A stretch of DNA of 64,000 nucleotides from contig CM038038.1 of the NCBI GenBank assembly GCA_021397845.1, forward strand, positions 72,090,748 to 72,154,747. Reading direction: 5' to 3'. The DNA is from Areca catechu (Eukaryota; Streptophyta; Magnoliopsida; Arecales; Arecaceae). The position numbers were made by a program, and so were the translations under genes. Numbering within the stretch: the first letter of the stretch is position 1; every line of letters begins with the position of its first letter. The notes below the pieces were generated by a model that was not told the origin of the DNA, searched no databases, and worked only from the letters and a program-made list of their open reading frames with translations. Below, piece by piece: positions 1 through 10,806 of the stretch.

Positions 1-1135
1 CTAGAGGATAAGAGGGCCTCCTCCTTGGAGAGAAAACACCATGGGGAACCTGCAAGCATCAAAGGTTAGCAAGTAAACAAGTTAGAAAGCAAAAGAAACA
101 AACTAGGGTTAGGGAAAGAGGGAATTAGTGTTTCAGAAGCTGGCGGTTAGAGGAGGAAGATGGCCACTTGTTGATGAACGGCTTAGGACTTCTTCTACTT
201 GGCATGTTAGGGTTTGGATGAGAGTGCTTTGGGATGGCTAGGGCTTGGATGAGTTAAGGCTCACAAACAAAACTCACACAGCTCAACACAAGAACACAAG
301 AACACAACTTAACATAAAATTTTAGTAGGGTTTTGATTCATGAATAAAAGATGCTTACAAGACAGTGAGGGGTGGGGTATTTATAGATGTTCCCCAAGTC
401 CTCTCCTAGTTAGGATAGGATTACAAAGTTGAGTGGGAGAGGGATTACAAGTTTGCTTAAAATTAGGAGAATATAATTTGAGTGAAAATAAAACTTGATC
501 TCCTTGTTTGAATTGAATTTCTCCCTTCATTGGACTTGGTCAAAGGCACCTTGGGCTTGGATGCCTAAAATAGAGTTGGGATTGGCTTTAGGGCAGCAAG
601 GGGCATCCTCCATTAGTTTGGCTCATGGGCTTATGGGCCCTGGAAGCTAGGGTGCCCTGGTATCAGCATATTCCTTGGAATCTTGAATCTGGGGCTCATG
701 GGCTTGACTCCTGGGCTTGGAATCTCTTGGCCTAGGGTGCTGGCATATTCTTGGAATTATGAGGCACCCTAATCTAGAAATATTCTCTAGCATCTAGAGG
801 GTATCAAGGCATCTGGAAGGCATCTAAGGCATTTAGAAGAAATCTTGGACCCTAGGGTGGCAAACAAGGTCCAATAAGTTGATATGATGGCCTTTATCTC
901 CTAGATGAGGCCTGATGAAACTCCAAAACTGTGTAACCTCTTCTCTTGTACAAAATTGGACTGGTACTGAACTAATATACAAGTATAGGACTCAATGACA
1001 AGATTAGGGTTGAGATAAATCAACTAGTCTCAACTTATTACATGACTCAATCTTACTTGACTACAAAATTTGACACATGGCTAAGTAAACTAAATAGGGC
1101 CCAATAATATGTGTCTGATCATGGTGCCCCCACCA
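1..1135 (-). repeat. 3' LTR of E1, cut by the window edge
   Basis: This matches about 4493-5647 base for base, with roughly one difference in ten by eye and a 14-base indel near 545 (against 5042). The inner boundary is the tip CACCA at 1131-1135; in the sense strand the LTR begins TGGTGGGGGCACC. A minus-strand TATA-like box (CTATAAATA) lies at 378-386. The terminal bases of the outer end are not in the window. Confidence 0.88.
378..386 (-). promoter_or_regulatory. TATA box in the E1 3' LTR
   Basis: The minus strand reads CTATAAATA. The same box stands at 4868-4876 in the other LTR (read TTATAAATA there), in the same context of GGGGAACAT before and CCCCACCCC after. Position and orientation fit the LTR promoter that starts genomic RNA. 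Conservation in both LTRs is seen; activity is inferred. Confidence 0.6.
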
Positions 1136-1695
1136 ATTCTCCTGGGATGGGAGAAACTCGACCCCGTCGATTAAGGATCAACTTGACTCTCATACTGCTC
1201 AAGAAGGTCTGAGTTAAGGCATTACAGATCCTCACGGGTGATCCATGAGTTCTCAGATTCTGGCCAACCTTGCCATCTGACCAAATACCTCTAATAGCCT
1301 TTATTCCGGGTACTGATGGCTTGATCATCCAGGATTCACTTAATCCTTTCCTCACTAATAGGCCATATTGTAAGTGGACACTCTAGAATGGGTTCACTCT
1401 TAAGGGAAGGGAGAGGTTCAAAGAGCTCGCTAGGTATCGCTGCTGGCTCTCGGTACTCCATAAGGTCTGAAGTATTGAAAGTGGAGCTAATACCTAGATC
1501 TAGTGGCAACTCAAGTACATAGGCATTGGGTCCAACTCTCTTCATTATTGTAAATGGTCCAGCTCTGCGAGCATGCAATTTTGTTACGGTCCCTGGAGGA
1601 AACTGCTCAGGGCTTAGACAAATCATTGCAAAATCTCCTGCAGAAAATTCTTTAGCTTGTTTTAAGGAATTAGCCAAGTTTTTTTTAGGGTGCAT
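1090..1695 (-). pseudogene. Integrase C-terminus plus chromodomain (E1), broken
   Basis: The minus-strand reading from 1695 gives the typical Gypsy integrase C-terminal fold (GDF near the start, then PPGTV, KLHAR, AGPF, GPNAYVLELP). A chromodomain follows (RYLVRWQ, then SWITREDL), and then a tail PRRIGGGT that runs into the 3' LTR and stops at 1090-1092. The catalytic DDE core is absent: the sequence upstream of 1695 is not integrase. The chromodomain part needs at least one frame change and has an in-frame stop near 1170. In this family the chromodomain steers integration towards marked chromatin. This copy is a remnant. Confidence 0.85.
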
Positions 1696-1699
1696 TACT

Positions 1700-2379
1700 T
1701 ATGTTCATCTTTAGGCTAATTTTCTGATGCAAATGCTGTGCAGAGGTCAGTGCAGGTGTAGACAGATGATTGGTTTGTGGACTGATTGGTCTCTTGGGAC
1801 CTAAACATAACAGACTATAGGCTCTCTAGGTTTGACTCTGGTTTTGCACGCACATGAAAATTTAATAGGAACCCTTAATAGTTGCCAAAGGGTTTTCCAA
1901 AAGTATGATGCAAATATGACAGGCTCAATGAATGTATGTAATATGCAAAGCTCTACATGATGCAGGTGAATGGTTAAAGAAATATAAGAAGATTCAAGAA
2001 AAGATAAAAAATATGACGTGGATTCAGGGTTAGTCTAGTGGGGTACAAAGTAAGAAAAGGGTTCAGAGTTGACTGGAAGAAGTAGGATGTAAGAAAAGAT
2101 TTCAGGGATTAGACCTAGACTAATGAGGTTATCCTTATGGGGTTGAGGTGTGTCTACAGGGTTTGCATAATGGAAGAATGGGTTACTGATTTCAGGAAAG
2201 AGGTTCTCAATGGGAACTATAGAAGGGAATTCATCATGAGGGTACTGGGTTACAGATATCAAGTCCTTAATAAACTCTTATAGCTTATGAAATTCATGAC
2301 TGGGCTCTATAATTGGGCTTTCTTCTAGTGGCTCCTCAAGTAAGATTATAATAGTAGTATCTGGGTTCTCTTCCTCTAA
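1700..2379 (-). other. E1 internal stretch without recognisable domain
   Basis: This lies between the gag-protease spacer and the integrase remnant, where protease, RT, RNase H and the integrase core belong. One open stretch of 75 codons (2035-2262, minus) is rich in Pro, Asn and Phe and resembles nothing I recognise. The spacer frame continues into it with only single stops, so it may be extended spacer or filler sequence captured when pol was lost. Confidence 0.5.
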
Positions 2380-2640
2380 CTAGTCATCCACTACTGGTCC
2401 AGTTTGGGTATGGTCAAGGTTAACTAATTTTGGGTTGACTTCCATCGGGGTATGGTTAGGGTTAACTAACTCTCGGTTGGTCTCGGTCTGGGTACCCACT
2501 AGGTCAACTAATTCTAGGTCTTTTATGGGCAACTCCTCTTCTTTTTCTTCATATTCATCCACTAAGCTCATATCAGCTTCATACACTTCCTCTTCAAGGT
2601 CATCCTTGTGAACTAGTGGAGTGGTAAGAGAGGTTTAGCT
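2380..2640 (-). pseudogene. Gag-protease acidic spacer of E1
   Basis: The minus strand reads an acidic peptide beginning EADMSLVDEYEEKEEE. It lines up with the segment after the zinc knuckles in the family-A element (AGMNLVDEYEGEEE at about 61784-61815). Downstream it contains near-repeats of the type VNPNHT/VNLDHT. The protease that should follow is absent. The match to family A is direct; the role as a spacer is by position. Confidence 0.7.
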
Positions 2641-2789
2641 AAGGAAAAATTGACTAGTGGCTGGGATAGTAAAGGTGGGTCGACTAAGGGTTATGAGTTC
2701 ATATATTATGGGTTCATAGGTTATGGGCTCAGATCTATAGATCAAATGGTCAAACCTATGGATTGCTTGGGTATTTGATTAGGTTATTT

Positions 2790-2990
2790 GGCTTATTTGA
2801 GTGGTCAACTGGGCAAGATGGTTTTGGGTTTGGGTATTGGATTGGTTTATTTGGGTGGTTAATTGGATATTGGATTGGTTTATTTGGGTGGTTAATTGGG
2901 TATTCATTTGGGTCATCTATTCACTCATGGCTTTTATGAGAACTTCAAGATTGGACTCCATGGCTAAACTGGGTTGGGGTTTGGACTGAC
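2790..2990 (-). pseudogene. Gag N-terminal fragment of E1 with 11-residue repeats
   Basis: In sense, the peptide is Gln/Asn/Thr-rich with a repeated block LTTQINQSN. It corresponds to the coiled-coil start of gag in family A (about 60690-60790). A 33-bp unit is repeated in tandem at 2835-2867 and 2868-2900, differing at the last base. The gag core domain (seen at 60960-61300 in family A) is missing here. Confidence 0.6.
2835..2900. repeat. 33-bp tandem duplication in the E1 gag
   Basis: Two adjacent 33-bp units are nearly identical. The length is a multiple of three, so the duplication adds 11 residues without changing frame. Confidence 0.8.
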
Positions 2991-4103
2991 TGTACTGGAC
3001 TCCAGACCTGGTGATCATGCAGACAAGCAAACAATTAAGGTGAAATGATGCAGCCAAACATTCAAGGGTTAGTATAAGCTAGGGTTTCCTAGACCTGGTG
3101 CCAAAACTGAGTGGGTCGACTCAACTTACACCCAACTCAACAACTAATCCTTCCTCTAGCCAGGTAAGGGATGGGAGTGTTGGAGGCCGCCCTTGCTTTC
3201 ATAGGGACACAATTAAGTAACCACAACACCACTTAGGTCGTTTGACTCTTGACCCCCAGCCTTAGACACCAGATTCCAGTAATAGTTGGAGAATTGAATG
3301 CACTAGTTGGCCTACACAATTCGGACCGACCTATTGGTGTCACCTAACCCACTAGGACAAATTAAGTCTAATTAATTTTAATTAAGGCTTAGGTTAGGAT
3401 GATGGTGGTTGTTTTTGGTCCAGGACAGGTGATGAAATCTTGTCCTGATCTGAGATAGTGAATTGCCCTTAAGAATAGTTTAATCAGATGATGTACATTC
3501 AATGAGCCCTAATGCAAACTAATAATAATCAGAAAAATAAAAATATTTTTGGGCATTTTTATGAAATGTCAAGTTAGGTTTAAGTTAATTAGGTTAGCAA
3601 ACAAAATTGGGCTTGGGATTAAGGGGTTTGGAAGTTGGTTAGGTTAGGTTTAGTCAGGTGTGCAGAAATCACAGAATCAAGAAAATAGGGTTCGGTTTGA
3701 TGTAGAATTTGACATAGTTTTAGATTCATAAAAAATCTTAAAAAATTATAAAACAGAGGACACGAATGGTGATGATGATATCTATCAAATTTTATGTGAA
3801 AACAAAATCAGATGATGATTCAACTCTTAGGGTTTTCAGACTGGTATAAAAATCTTAGGATTTTAGTTAGGATTTCTAATATGCTAAGTTTTAGGACTTT
3901 TTAATTTCTGAAAAACTAATTAAAAATTATTAAAGTTAACAAGACAAAACAAAGGACACGTAGTGCAAATTTTACAAAAAATTAAAATTCCTAAGATGAT
4001 GAACTAAACCGAAAATCAGACACCTACTGTAGATGATAGGATGCAGAAAATCAGAGATGCAATTTTTTTTATGTTTTGATGAAGATGCAACTATCCTAAA
4101 CTA
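2991..4103 (-). other. Untranslated leader of E1
   Basis: This AT-rich stretch without open frames lies between the primer site and the gag start. It contains the words expected of a shared leader: the doublet GTTAGGTTAG, and CTAGCCAGGTAAG near 3155 comparable to the family-A leader at 60480-60500. No gene is seen. Confidence 0.6.
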
Positions 4104-4115
4104 GCCCTAATACCA
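4104..4115 (-). other. Primer-binding site of E1 (degenerate)
   Basis: The minus strand reads TGGTATTAGGGC, two changes from TGGTATCAGAGC, the complement of the plant initiator-Met tRNA 3' end. It lies three bases inside the 5' LTR. Confidence 0.75.
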
Positions 4116-4118
4116 AAC

Positions 4119-5647
4119 TGATGTGGGATAATCCTAAGATTACCATTATTATAAAAAATTGAAACTAATTTCTTTTATAATTTTAAAATTTTAATTTGTT
4201 TGCTAGAAACCCGAAATCAAAAAAAGAATCAGCAGGCAAGTATGTAATGAAAGAAAACATCCTACCTGCATATGAACTCATGCCAAAAAATAAAAGAAAG
4301 GATCTCAGAGATTGAGAAACCCCTGGTTAGGATAGCATACCTTCAATAAATCAAAAATTAGGAGGGGGAAGGATTTCTACCAAGCACCGTTCGATGATCC
4401 TATCAATGAAGGGGTCACACAACACTCGGGATCGTCGCCTGGAAGACAAGCCTTTAGTTCCTCGGTTCGGGCAGCTCTCTGAGATCAGTCCTGGAGGTAA
4501 AGAGGGCCTCCTCCTTGGAGGGAAAATACCATGGGGATCCTGCAAGCATCAGAGGTCAGCAAGTAAACAAGTTAGAAAACAAAAGAAGCGAACTAGGGTT
4601 TGGGAAAGAGGGAATTAGGATTTCAGAAGCTAGCGGTTGAAGGGGGAAGATGGCCACTTGCTGATGGATGGCTTAGGGCTTCTTCTCCTTGGCATGTTAG
4701 GGTTTGGTTGAGAGTGCTTTGGGATGGCTTGGGCTTGAATGAATTAGGGCTCACAAACAAAACTCACACACCTCAACACAAGAATACAAGAACATAACTT
4801 AACATAAAATTTCAGCAGGGTTTTGATTCATGAATAAAAGATGCTTACAAGAGGGGGAGGGGTGGGGTATTTATAAATGTTCCCCAAGTCCTCTCCTAGT
4901 TAGGATAGGATTACAAAGCTAAGTGAGAGAGAGATTAAAGTTTGCTTAAAATTAGGAGAATACAATTTGAGTGAAAATAAAATTAGATCGCCTTGTTTGA
5001 AGTGAATTTCTCCCTTCCTTGGACTTGGTCAAAGGCACCTGGGCTTTGTCTCTTGGGCTTGGACGCCTAAAATAGAGTTGGGCTTGGATTTAGGGCAGCA
5101 AGGCGCATCCTCCATTGGTTTAGCACATGGGCTTATGGGCCCTGGAAGCTGGGGCACACTGGTATCAGCATATTCCTTGGAATCTTTGTTCTGGGGCTCA
5201 TGGGCTTGACTCCTGGGCTTGGAATCTGTTGACCTGGGGTGCTGGCATATTCTTGGAATCATGAGGCACCCTGGTCTGGGAATATTCTCTGGCATCTAGA
5301 GGGTATCAAGACATCTGGAATTCATCTAGAGGGCATCTAGGGCATCTAGAAGGAATCTTGGACCCTGAGGTGGCAAACAAGGCCCAATAAGCTGATGTGA
5401 AGGCCTCTGGCTCCTGGATAAGGCATAGTGGAACTCCAAAACTATGTAACTCTTCTCTTATACAAAATTGGACTGCTACTGGACTAATACATAAGTACAG
5501 GACTTAATGACTGGACTAGGATTGAGATAAATCAACTAGCCTCAACTTATTACAGGACTCAATCTTACTTTACTACAAAATTTGATACATGGCTAAGTAA
5601 ACCAGATAGGGCCCAGTAATTTGTGTTTGATCCTAGTGCCCCGACCA
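4119..5647 (-). repeat. 5' LTR of E1 (1529 bp)
   Basis: In plus-strand terms it begins TGATGTGGG beside the primer site and ends CCGACCA. Its right 1.15 kb repeats 1-1135. In sense it starts TGGTCGGGGCAC and ends CCCACATCA. A TATA-like box is at 4868-4876 (minus). Confidence 0.88.
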
Positions 5648-6913
5648 CCTAACCTTGTGGACTCACCTTGTAGATGGTTCATGGCTTGGAAACCTTCATC
5701 TTCAACCCGAGATCCTTAAGAGAACCTGCAAAGAACCCAACATGAGACATGGAAATGAAATCAAAAAAGAGGAAATGAAGAAGGGAAAGAAACGAAGAGA
5801 AGAAGAAAGCTTGGCATGGAGCTTGATGGATTTGAGCTTGGAACCAGATCAAGGGCATCCCACCCTCTTCAAAATGAGATCAAGGGCATCCCACCCTCTT
5901 CTCACACAAGGGCATCCCTCCCTTTTCAAAATGAGGCTTCACACCTCAAGTAAAGAAGGCATCTCACCCTCCCCACACAAGAGAACTCAAGAGAACTTTA
6001 GCTAGAAGAAAATCTATTCATTACTCAACATAAGTTGCTTTACAAGAGGTGCTTGGGCCCTATTTATAGGCCTACTAGCCATGGGAGTCAACCAAGAAGA
6101 GAGAGGAAAGAGGGTTAGGTTAAGCTAACTCACTTCTAGTTAGATCTAACAAATTTGGTTATATGGTTCTAACTAGAAGTAGTTTACAACAACTTTTACG
6201 TAGAAAGTTATAACAACTTGAACATGTGGCACTTAGGTGGCAATGACATGGCCTCCTCTTGCTAGTGTGGATCTTTTGGTGGCATGTGATGTGGCATTCC
6301 ACATGTCAGGTTAGTTGGAGATTTGTTGCGGGATTGGAAAGTGGTTATATGCTCCCCACAAATTGTTTGATAAAGTATCCTCCATGTTTCCCCCAAAGTT
6401 ATTTGATGAAGTGTCCTCCATGTGAAAGGAAAGTGGTCTCAATGAGGTGGCATCCATGAAGGCCCATGCTTGAATTTGACTTGGGTTGAGTCGACTCATG
6501 GGGATGGTGGCTTTCCTTCATGAGTAGGTTCATGGACTTGTGCTTCAAAAGTTTAAGGATGGTGGAGTCGGCTCTTAGGCTTTGTGATTGGGCTTCATGA
6601 AAGCTTCCAAATGGTCTTCAAAGAGTACTTCCAAGAGAGCTTCTAAGTGGTATAAGAGAAGATTTTGCTTGACCAATGGGTCAGCTTAAGAATGGTTGAG
6701 CCAATTCAAAGAACTTGAGTTGACTCATGAGGTTGATGCCTTTTCTTCTTGAGTCGGCTTATAGAAAGATACACATTGGGCTTAATCCCTTTAGATGTCC
6801 TCCTGCTTCAATGTTGAGTCAACTCCATCCAAATGGCCCTTGTCCTCTTGGCTTATTTCATAAGGAACTTGGTTGAAGCTTGAATTCTTTTTCCAATGCT
6901 GATGTCCCCATCA
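5648..6913 (-). repeat. LTR X, partial, inserted in old Copia RT
   Basis: At 6913 the old Copia reading frame stops abruptly, and the minus strand begins TGATGGGGACATCAGC, a typical LTR tip. About 840 bases further in sense is CTATAAATAGGGCCC (minus, near 6057-6071), a promoter-like TATA box. A pyrimidine-rich segment and a repeated GGGATGCCCTTG motif follow. The five bases beyond the tip (6914-6918, CTTTC) would be one TSD copy. The other LTR end is not identifiable because E1 abuts at 5647. That this is an LTR is inferred from tip, TATA box and insertion boundary. Confidence 0.65.
5845..5935. repeat. Short imperfect repeats in LTR X
   Basis: The motif CAAGGGCATCCCACCCTCTTC occurs twice and a shorter variant (CAAGGGCATCCCTCCC) a third time, separated by TCAAAATGAG. 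The array lies downstream of the TATA box, probably in R/U5. Confidence 0.7.
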
Positions 6914-7327
6914 CTTTCTTGTATACATAAGGCTCCTCCTCATTTTGATGAAATCAAATGATTTGAACATCTCATTAAAATGAGTGTTCCAGTTCTAAGA
7001 AGCTTGCTTCAATACATAAATAAACTTATATAGCTTGCAAACTTTGTGATCTTCATTACTGGAAGTGAATCCAAAGGCTACTCTACATAGATATCTTCCT
7101 CGATATATTCATTAAGAAATGTAGTTTTCATATCCATATGCCATATTTCATAATCATAAAATACTACAATAGTAAGCTATGTACATATAGATTTCAGCAT
7201 GGTTACTGATAAAAAAGTATCATGATAGTCAATACCTTTGCGTTGACTATATCCCTTCACCACCAGCCTAGCTTTATATGTTTCTACTTTATCATTGCAC
7301 CTATTTTTCTTTTATAGATCCATTTAC
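6914..7327 (-). pseudogene. Old Copia: reverse transcriptase fragment
   Basis: In sense from 7327 it reads WIYKRKIG, then a frameshifted stretch, then RT palm motifs (YEIWHMDMKTTFLNEYIEEDIYVE). It is cut at 6913 by LTR X shortly before the catalytic YxDD. Its upstream continuation is at 31616: the frame across the Copia-1 insertion gives PLGCKWIYKRKIG when one TTTAC copy is removed. Several stops and frameshifts mark it as an old copy. Confidence 0.8.
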
Positions 7328-7871
7328 TGAAGGTGAAAGAAAAATACTAGCAATCATGCATGGCAGAAAGATATTTTAAAACTATTTTAAAATAAAATCA
7401 GTAGAAGACTTAGTAGATCGATCAAAATGATCTACTAAACTGCGTGCAATAGGACCTAGTATGATAATGTAGTATGCAATAAACATCATAAGCAAGAAAA
7501 GAACCAAAGATATAAAGATACCTTACCGTTATACCTTTGAAGGATGTTGTGGAAAAAGCCCTCGAGCCATACACGTGTCTGGCCTCTACGGGTAGTTCAC
7601 ACCGGGGCTCGACTCTGATCAACTCCCTTGGAGTGCTAGCTCCTTAGGATCCTTTAGGCCGATCTTCTTCTTCTCGGAAGATGAGGAGGAGAGGTGGAAC
7701 CCTTCCTAACTAGCTCTCTTTCCAAGACCTAGATTGAGTGCTAGGTATTGACACACCCAATACCCTAGTCCTTACAAGCCCCTTTTCTCTTCCCTCTCAA
7801 AATCTCAGCAGCAAGAAAACTCTTCAACATGAAAATGGTTTCATTCAGCTTGGCAGCCCTAAAACAACCCT

Positions 7872-7880
7872 TATTTATAG
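7872..7880 (-). promoter_or_regulatory. TATA box of the Copia-1 LTR
   Basis: The minus strand reads CTATAAATA in the context GGCAGCC upstream; the other LTR keeps TTATAAATA with the same flanks. This is the likely start region of element RNA. Confidence 0.6.
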
Positions 7881-8086
7881 AGGCAGCCATGAGAGGGAGA
7901 ATGAAGGAGGAGTGATTGGGGGAGAAGGTTAAGGGCTATGCCAAATAGGTTCCAAGCTTAAATGGCAAGAATGACCATCATTCCATGAAAGCTTGGAGCT
8001 AAAACCAGCTAGATTTCGAAATTTGAATTCAAAATTTGAAGTCAAAACCTTTCCAGAAATCTTCCCAGAATTTTTGCTCATCATAG

Positions 8087-8104
8087 CCAAGTGTCGACAC
8101 TTGG
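8087..8104. repeat. 18-bp perfect palindrome in the Copia-1 LTR
   Basis: CCAAGTGTCGACACTTGG reads the same on both strands. In the 5' LTR the same place (about 27141-27176) is changed and lengthened. The half-site AAGTGTC recurs several times in the Copia-1 leader at 25810-26000. Confidence 0.8.
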
Positions 8105-9087
8105 AACATGGTCAATCACATTGACTTCCAATGATAGCAAACGATTCTCAATCATTGATCATCCTTTAGATCATATGGAAATCCCTATGGTGTGTGACCC
8201 CATAGATTTGAACACTAAGCCAGTAGCACTGGATCACTTCCAGTACTAGTCCAAGTCCTCATCTAGCAATGATACCCGACGTCCGGATAGGTTGAAGATT
8301 GTAGAGCAATATTCTAGAACCTTTGGCATATGGTTATCACATAATTCATTTCTTTGACCTCATAATGCTCAGGATGACCAAGGGTTCGACTGCCAACCCT
8401 AAATTGGTTCATCCAGATCGTATCTCAACCTTACAAGTTCTGTGACTCCTCATAATAACTATCCTAGCCAAGATTTTGCTAAATTGAGATACTGCGAGTC
8501 ATTCACTCCAAACTATTTGGAGGGGTCAATTCCATCTTGATCCATCACCACTCCACAAGTACTTGACTGTACCCAGAAACCTTTCATCACTAAATTAAAA
8601 ATTCAGGTAGTTCAGCACCAAAGTACAGTGAGTTACTTGAAAGCTATCATGGTGACCTTAGGTCTGACGGACACATATATCCATATCCCTTCACGAGCAA
8701 CCCTTTGGTTGAAGGGAGCTCCGTAAATGGCCATGTTCAGTGAGTGTCACACATTTCACTTGTATGTCACATCAGTGTCACCACACTCCTTGGTCAAGAG
8801 GACAACCAACCAATATGAGATATAATAACCTATACTTGATACATCATCGTCCTATAACAATGTATCCTTTGGTTATCAACTAGTTTAAGAACTACTTGAT
8901 ATATCCTCTTTATATCAAATATAATGTAGTTCTATGGACTCCATCATACAAGAGTTCTTTTTAGAAAAATGCACATTTGATGAACAGCCAAAAGAATAAC
9001 TTTTATTCATTAAAAATTCATATATAATTACAAAATAGCACAACCGTCTATAGCTTAGACGATTGGCTTTGGGCATAATTTCCAACA

Positions 9088-9099
9088 ACTCCCACTTGG
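9088..9099 (-). other. Polypurine tract of Copia-1
   Basis: Immediately inside the 3' LTR the minus strand reads CAAGTGGGAGT, the purine run that primes plus-strand DNA in Copia elements. Confidence 0.75.
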
Positions 9100-9123
9100 A
9101 CTAAAACCAATCGATATAGAATC

Positions 9124-9480
9124 TTATTCCCATTTTCTATTTACGCTATCAAAATCTTGAACTCCGATGGCTTTAGTGAAGGGGTCAGCCAAGTTCTCCT
9201 TTCCATCGATCTTTTGAAGGTCAATGTCACCTCGTTCCATGATCTCTTGCACAAGGTGATAGCACCGTAGAATATGTTTTGTATGGTGATGAGACTTTGG
9301 CTCTTTGGCTTGAGCAATGGCTCCAGTGTTGTCACAATACACCAGAATATGACCATCTAGGAAAGGTGCCACTCCCAGCCAAGGAACTTTCGCAACCACA
9401 CAGCTTCCTTTGCTATATCTAATGCTACAATGTATTCTACTTCGCATACTAAGTCTGCCGTAATAGGCTACTTGAAACTT
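9124..9480 (-). pseudogene. RNase H C-terminal part (Copia-1)
   Basis: The reading from about 9480 gives the Copia RNase H end: a motif around the second half of the fold, then VYCDNTGAIAQAKEP, HTKHI, and the closing block GKENLADPFTKAI. The element's Asp-containing CDN motif is present. The N-terminal half is disrupted by a 71-bp duplication at 9493-9634, which shifts the frame. RNase H would remove RNA from the RNA:DNA hybrid during cDNA synthesis. Confidence 0.85.
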
Positions 9481-9492
9481 TTCTAGTAGATC

Positions 9493-9634
9493 GCTCCTCC
9501 GTTTAGGGTAAAGATAAATATTGACACACTCTTGAAGTCATCCTTATCTGATTAAAAACTGGAGCTCCTCCGTTTAGGGTAAAGATAAATATTGACACAC
9601 TCTTGAAGTCATCCTTATCTGATTAAAAACTGGA
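9493..9634. repeat. Perfect 71-bp tandem duplication
   Basis: The units 9493-9563 and 9564-9634 are identical at every base I compared. They lie inside the RT/RNase H coding region. The length is not a multiple of three, so the frame is broken. Perfect identity in an otherwise decayed element means a very recent event or an assembly error. Confidence 0.9.
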
Positions 9635-9679
9635 GTTAGTATACCCAACAAGTTTTAAATCAAGTTCTCCATAAATCAG

Positions 9680-10600
9680 CTATTGGTCCCTAGTATTTTG
9701 CAAATACTTAAGGATGGTCTTTACCATTTTCCAATGAGCTTCACCTGGATCAAATTGGTATCTGCTCACTATGCCTAATGAGTATGCCATGTCTAGTCTA
9801 GTACATATCATGGCGTACATGATAGAACCCACTGTCGAAGCATATGGGATTCTACTCATATGCTCTTTCAGCTTAGGAGTTGTTGCATAATCTCTTTTGG
9901 AGAGAGCAATTCTAGTGCCTATCAAGAGATAGCCTTTCTTGAAATTTTCAATAAAGAACCGCTTCAGCACTATGCTGATGTTCGTAGACTAGGACAGTCT
10001 TAGAAGCCTCTTAGATCTATCTCTATAAATCTTCATACCTAGTATGTAAGAGGCTTCATCCAAGTCCTTCATAGAGAACTTAGATGACAACCAGACCTTT
10101 ATTCCTTGTAGTGCTGGGATGTCATTCTCAATTAAGAGAATGTCATCTATATACAATACAAGGAACACAATCATAAAACTATTAACCCATTTGTAAATGC
10201 AAGGTTCTTTTCCGTTCCTAATGAAGCCATACGACTTGATACACTTATCAAATCTCATGATCCAACTCCATGATGCTTGCTTCAGTCCATATATGGAACT
10301 TTGAAGCTTGCACACCTTTGACTCATCTGTGGATATGAACCCTTCAAGTTGTATCATATACACCTTCTCTTGCAGCTCACCATTTAGGAAAGCTATTCGG
10401 ATATCCATTTACCAAATTTCATAGTCAAAGTGTGCCACTAAAGCAAGCATGATCCGAATGATTTGAGCATTACCACAAAAGAGAACGTCTCATCATAGTC
10501 AATACCATAATGTTGACGATACCCCTTGGCAACCAGACGGGCTTTAGAGGTCTCTACCCGCTCGTCAGTGACCCTCTTTATTTTGAAAATCTATTTGCAC
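9680..10600 (-). pseudogene. Reverse transcriptase (Copia-1)
   Basis: In sense, RT starts near 10600 with a decayed KARLVAKG-type region. An open stretch follows (10408 to 9989) with MDIRIAFLNGELQEKVYM, YGLKQASWSW and the catalytic box LYIDDILL, with YIDD at 10142-10153. After a break, the thumb and connection region follows (9970-9680: STVGSIMYAM, TILKYLQNT). The catalytic aspartates are kept although the frame is interrupted at least three times. Confidence 0.88.
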
Positions 10601-10806
10601 CCATTGGGTTTTATCCCCTCAAGTGGATCAACCAATGTCCATACATTATTGATTTTTATGGATTTCATTTTGGATTTCATAACTCCTAGCCATTTTTTAG
10701 AGTCGAACCTCTACATCGCATCCATATAGGTGATCGGATTCTTATTGTTCTCATCGAGTTCAATGGGATCACTATCCCGGGCCAGAAAATCATAGTATCT
10801 ATCCTG

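Larger units (their letters stand above)
1..5647 (-). mobile_element. E1: internally deleted chromodomain Ty3/Gypsy element
   Basis: Two long direct repeats (1-1135 and 4119-5647) frame about 3 kb of internal sequence. Read on the minus strand the order is 5' LTR, degenerate tRNA-Met primer site, leader, gag start, gag-protease spacer, integrase end with chromodomain, 3' LTR. Zinc knuckle, protease, RT, RNase H and the integrase core are missing, so this copy could move only with proteins supplied by a relative. The spacer matches that of the family-A element at 61784-61850, which places E1 in a related chromovirus family. The left end lies outside the window, so the TSD cannot be checked; the five bases after the right LTR are CCTAA. 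Confidence 0.85.
7328..9087 (-). repeat. 3' LTR of Copia-1 (1760 bp)
   Basis: It starts TGAAGGTGAAAG and ends TTTCCAACA (in sense TGTTGGAAATTATG). It aligns along its length with 26386-28004 plus 31457-31615. A minus-strand TATA box CTATAAATA is at 7872-7880, with its counterpart near 26929-26938. An 18-bp perfect palindrome lies at 8087-8104. Confidence 0.93.
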
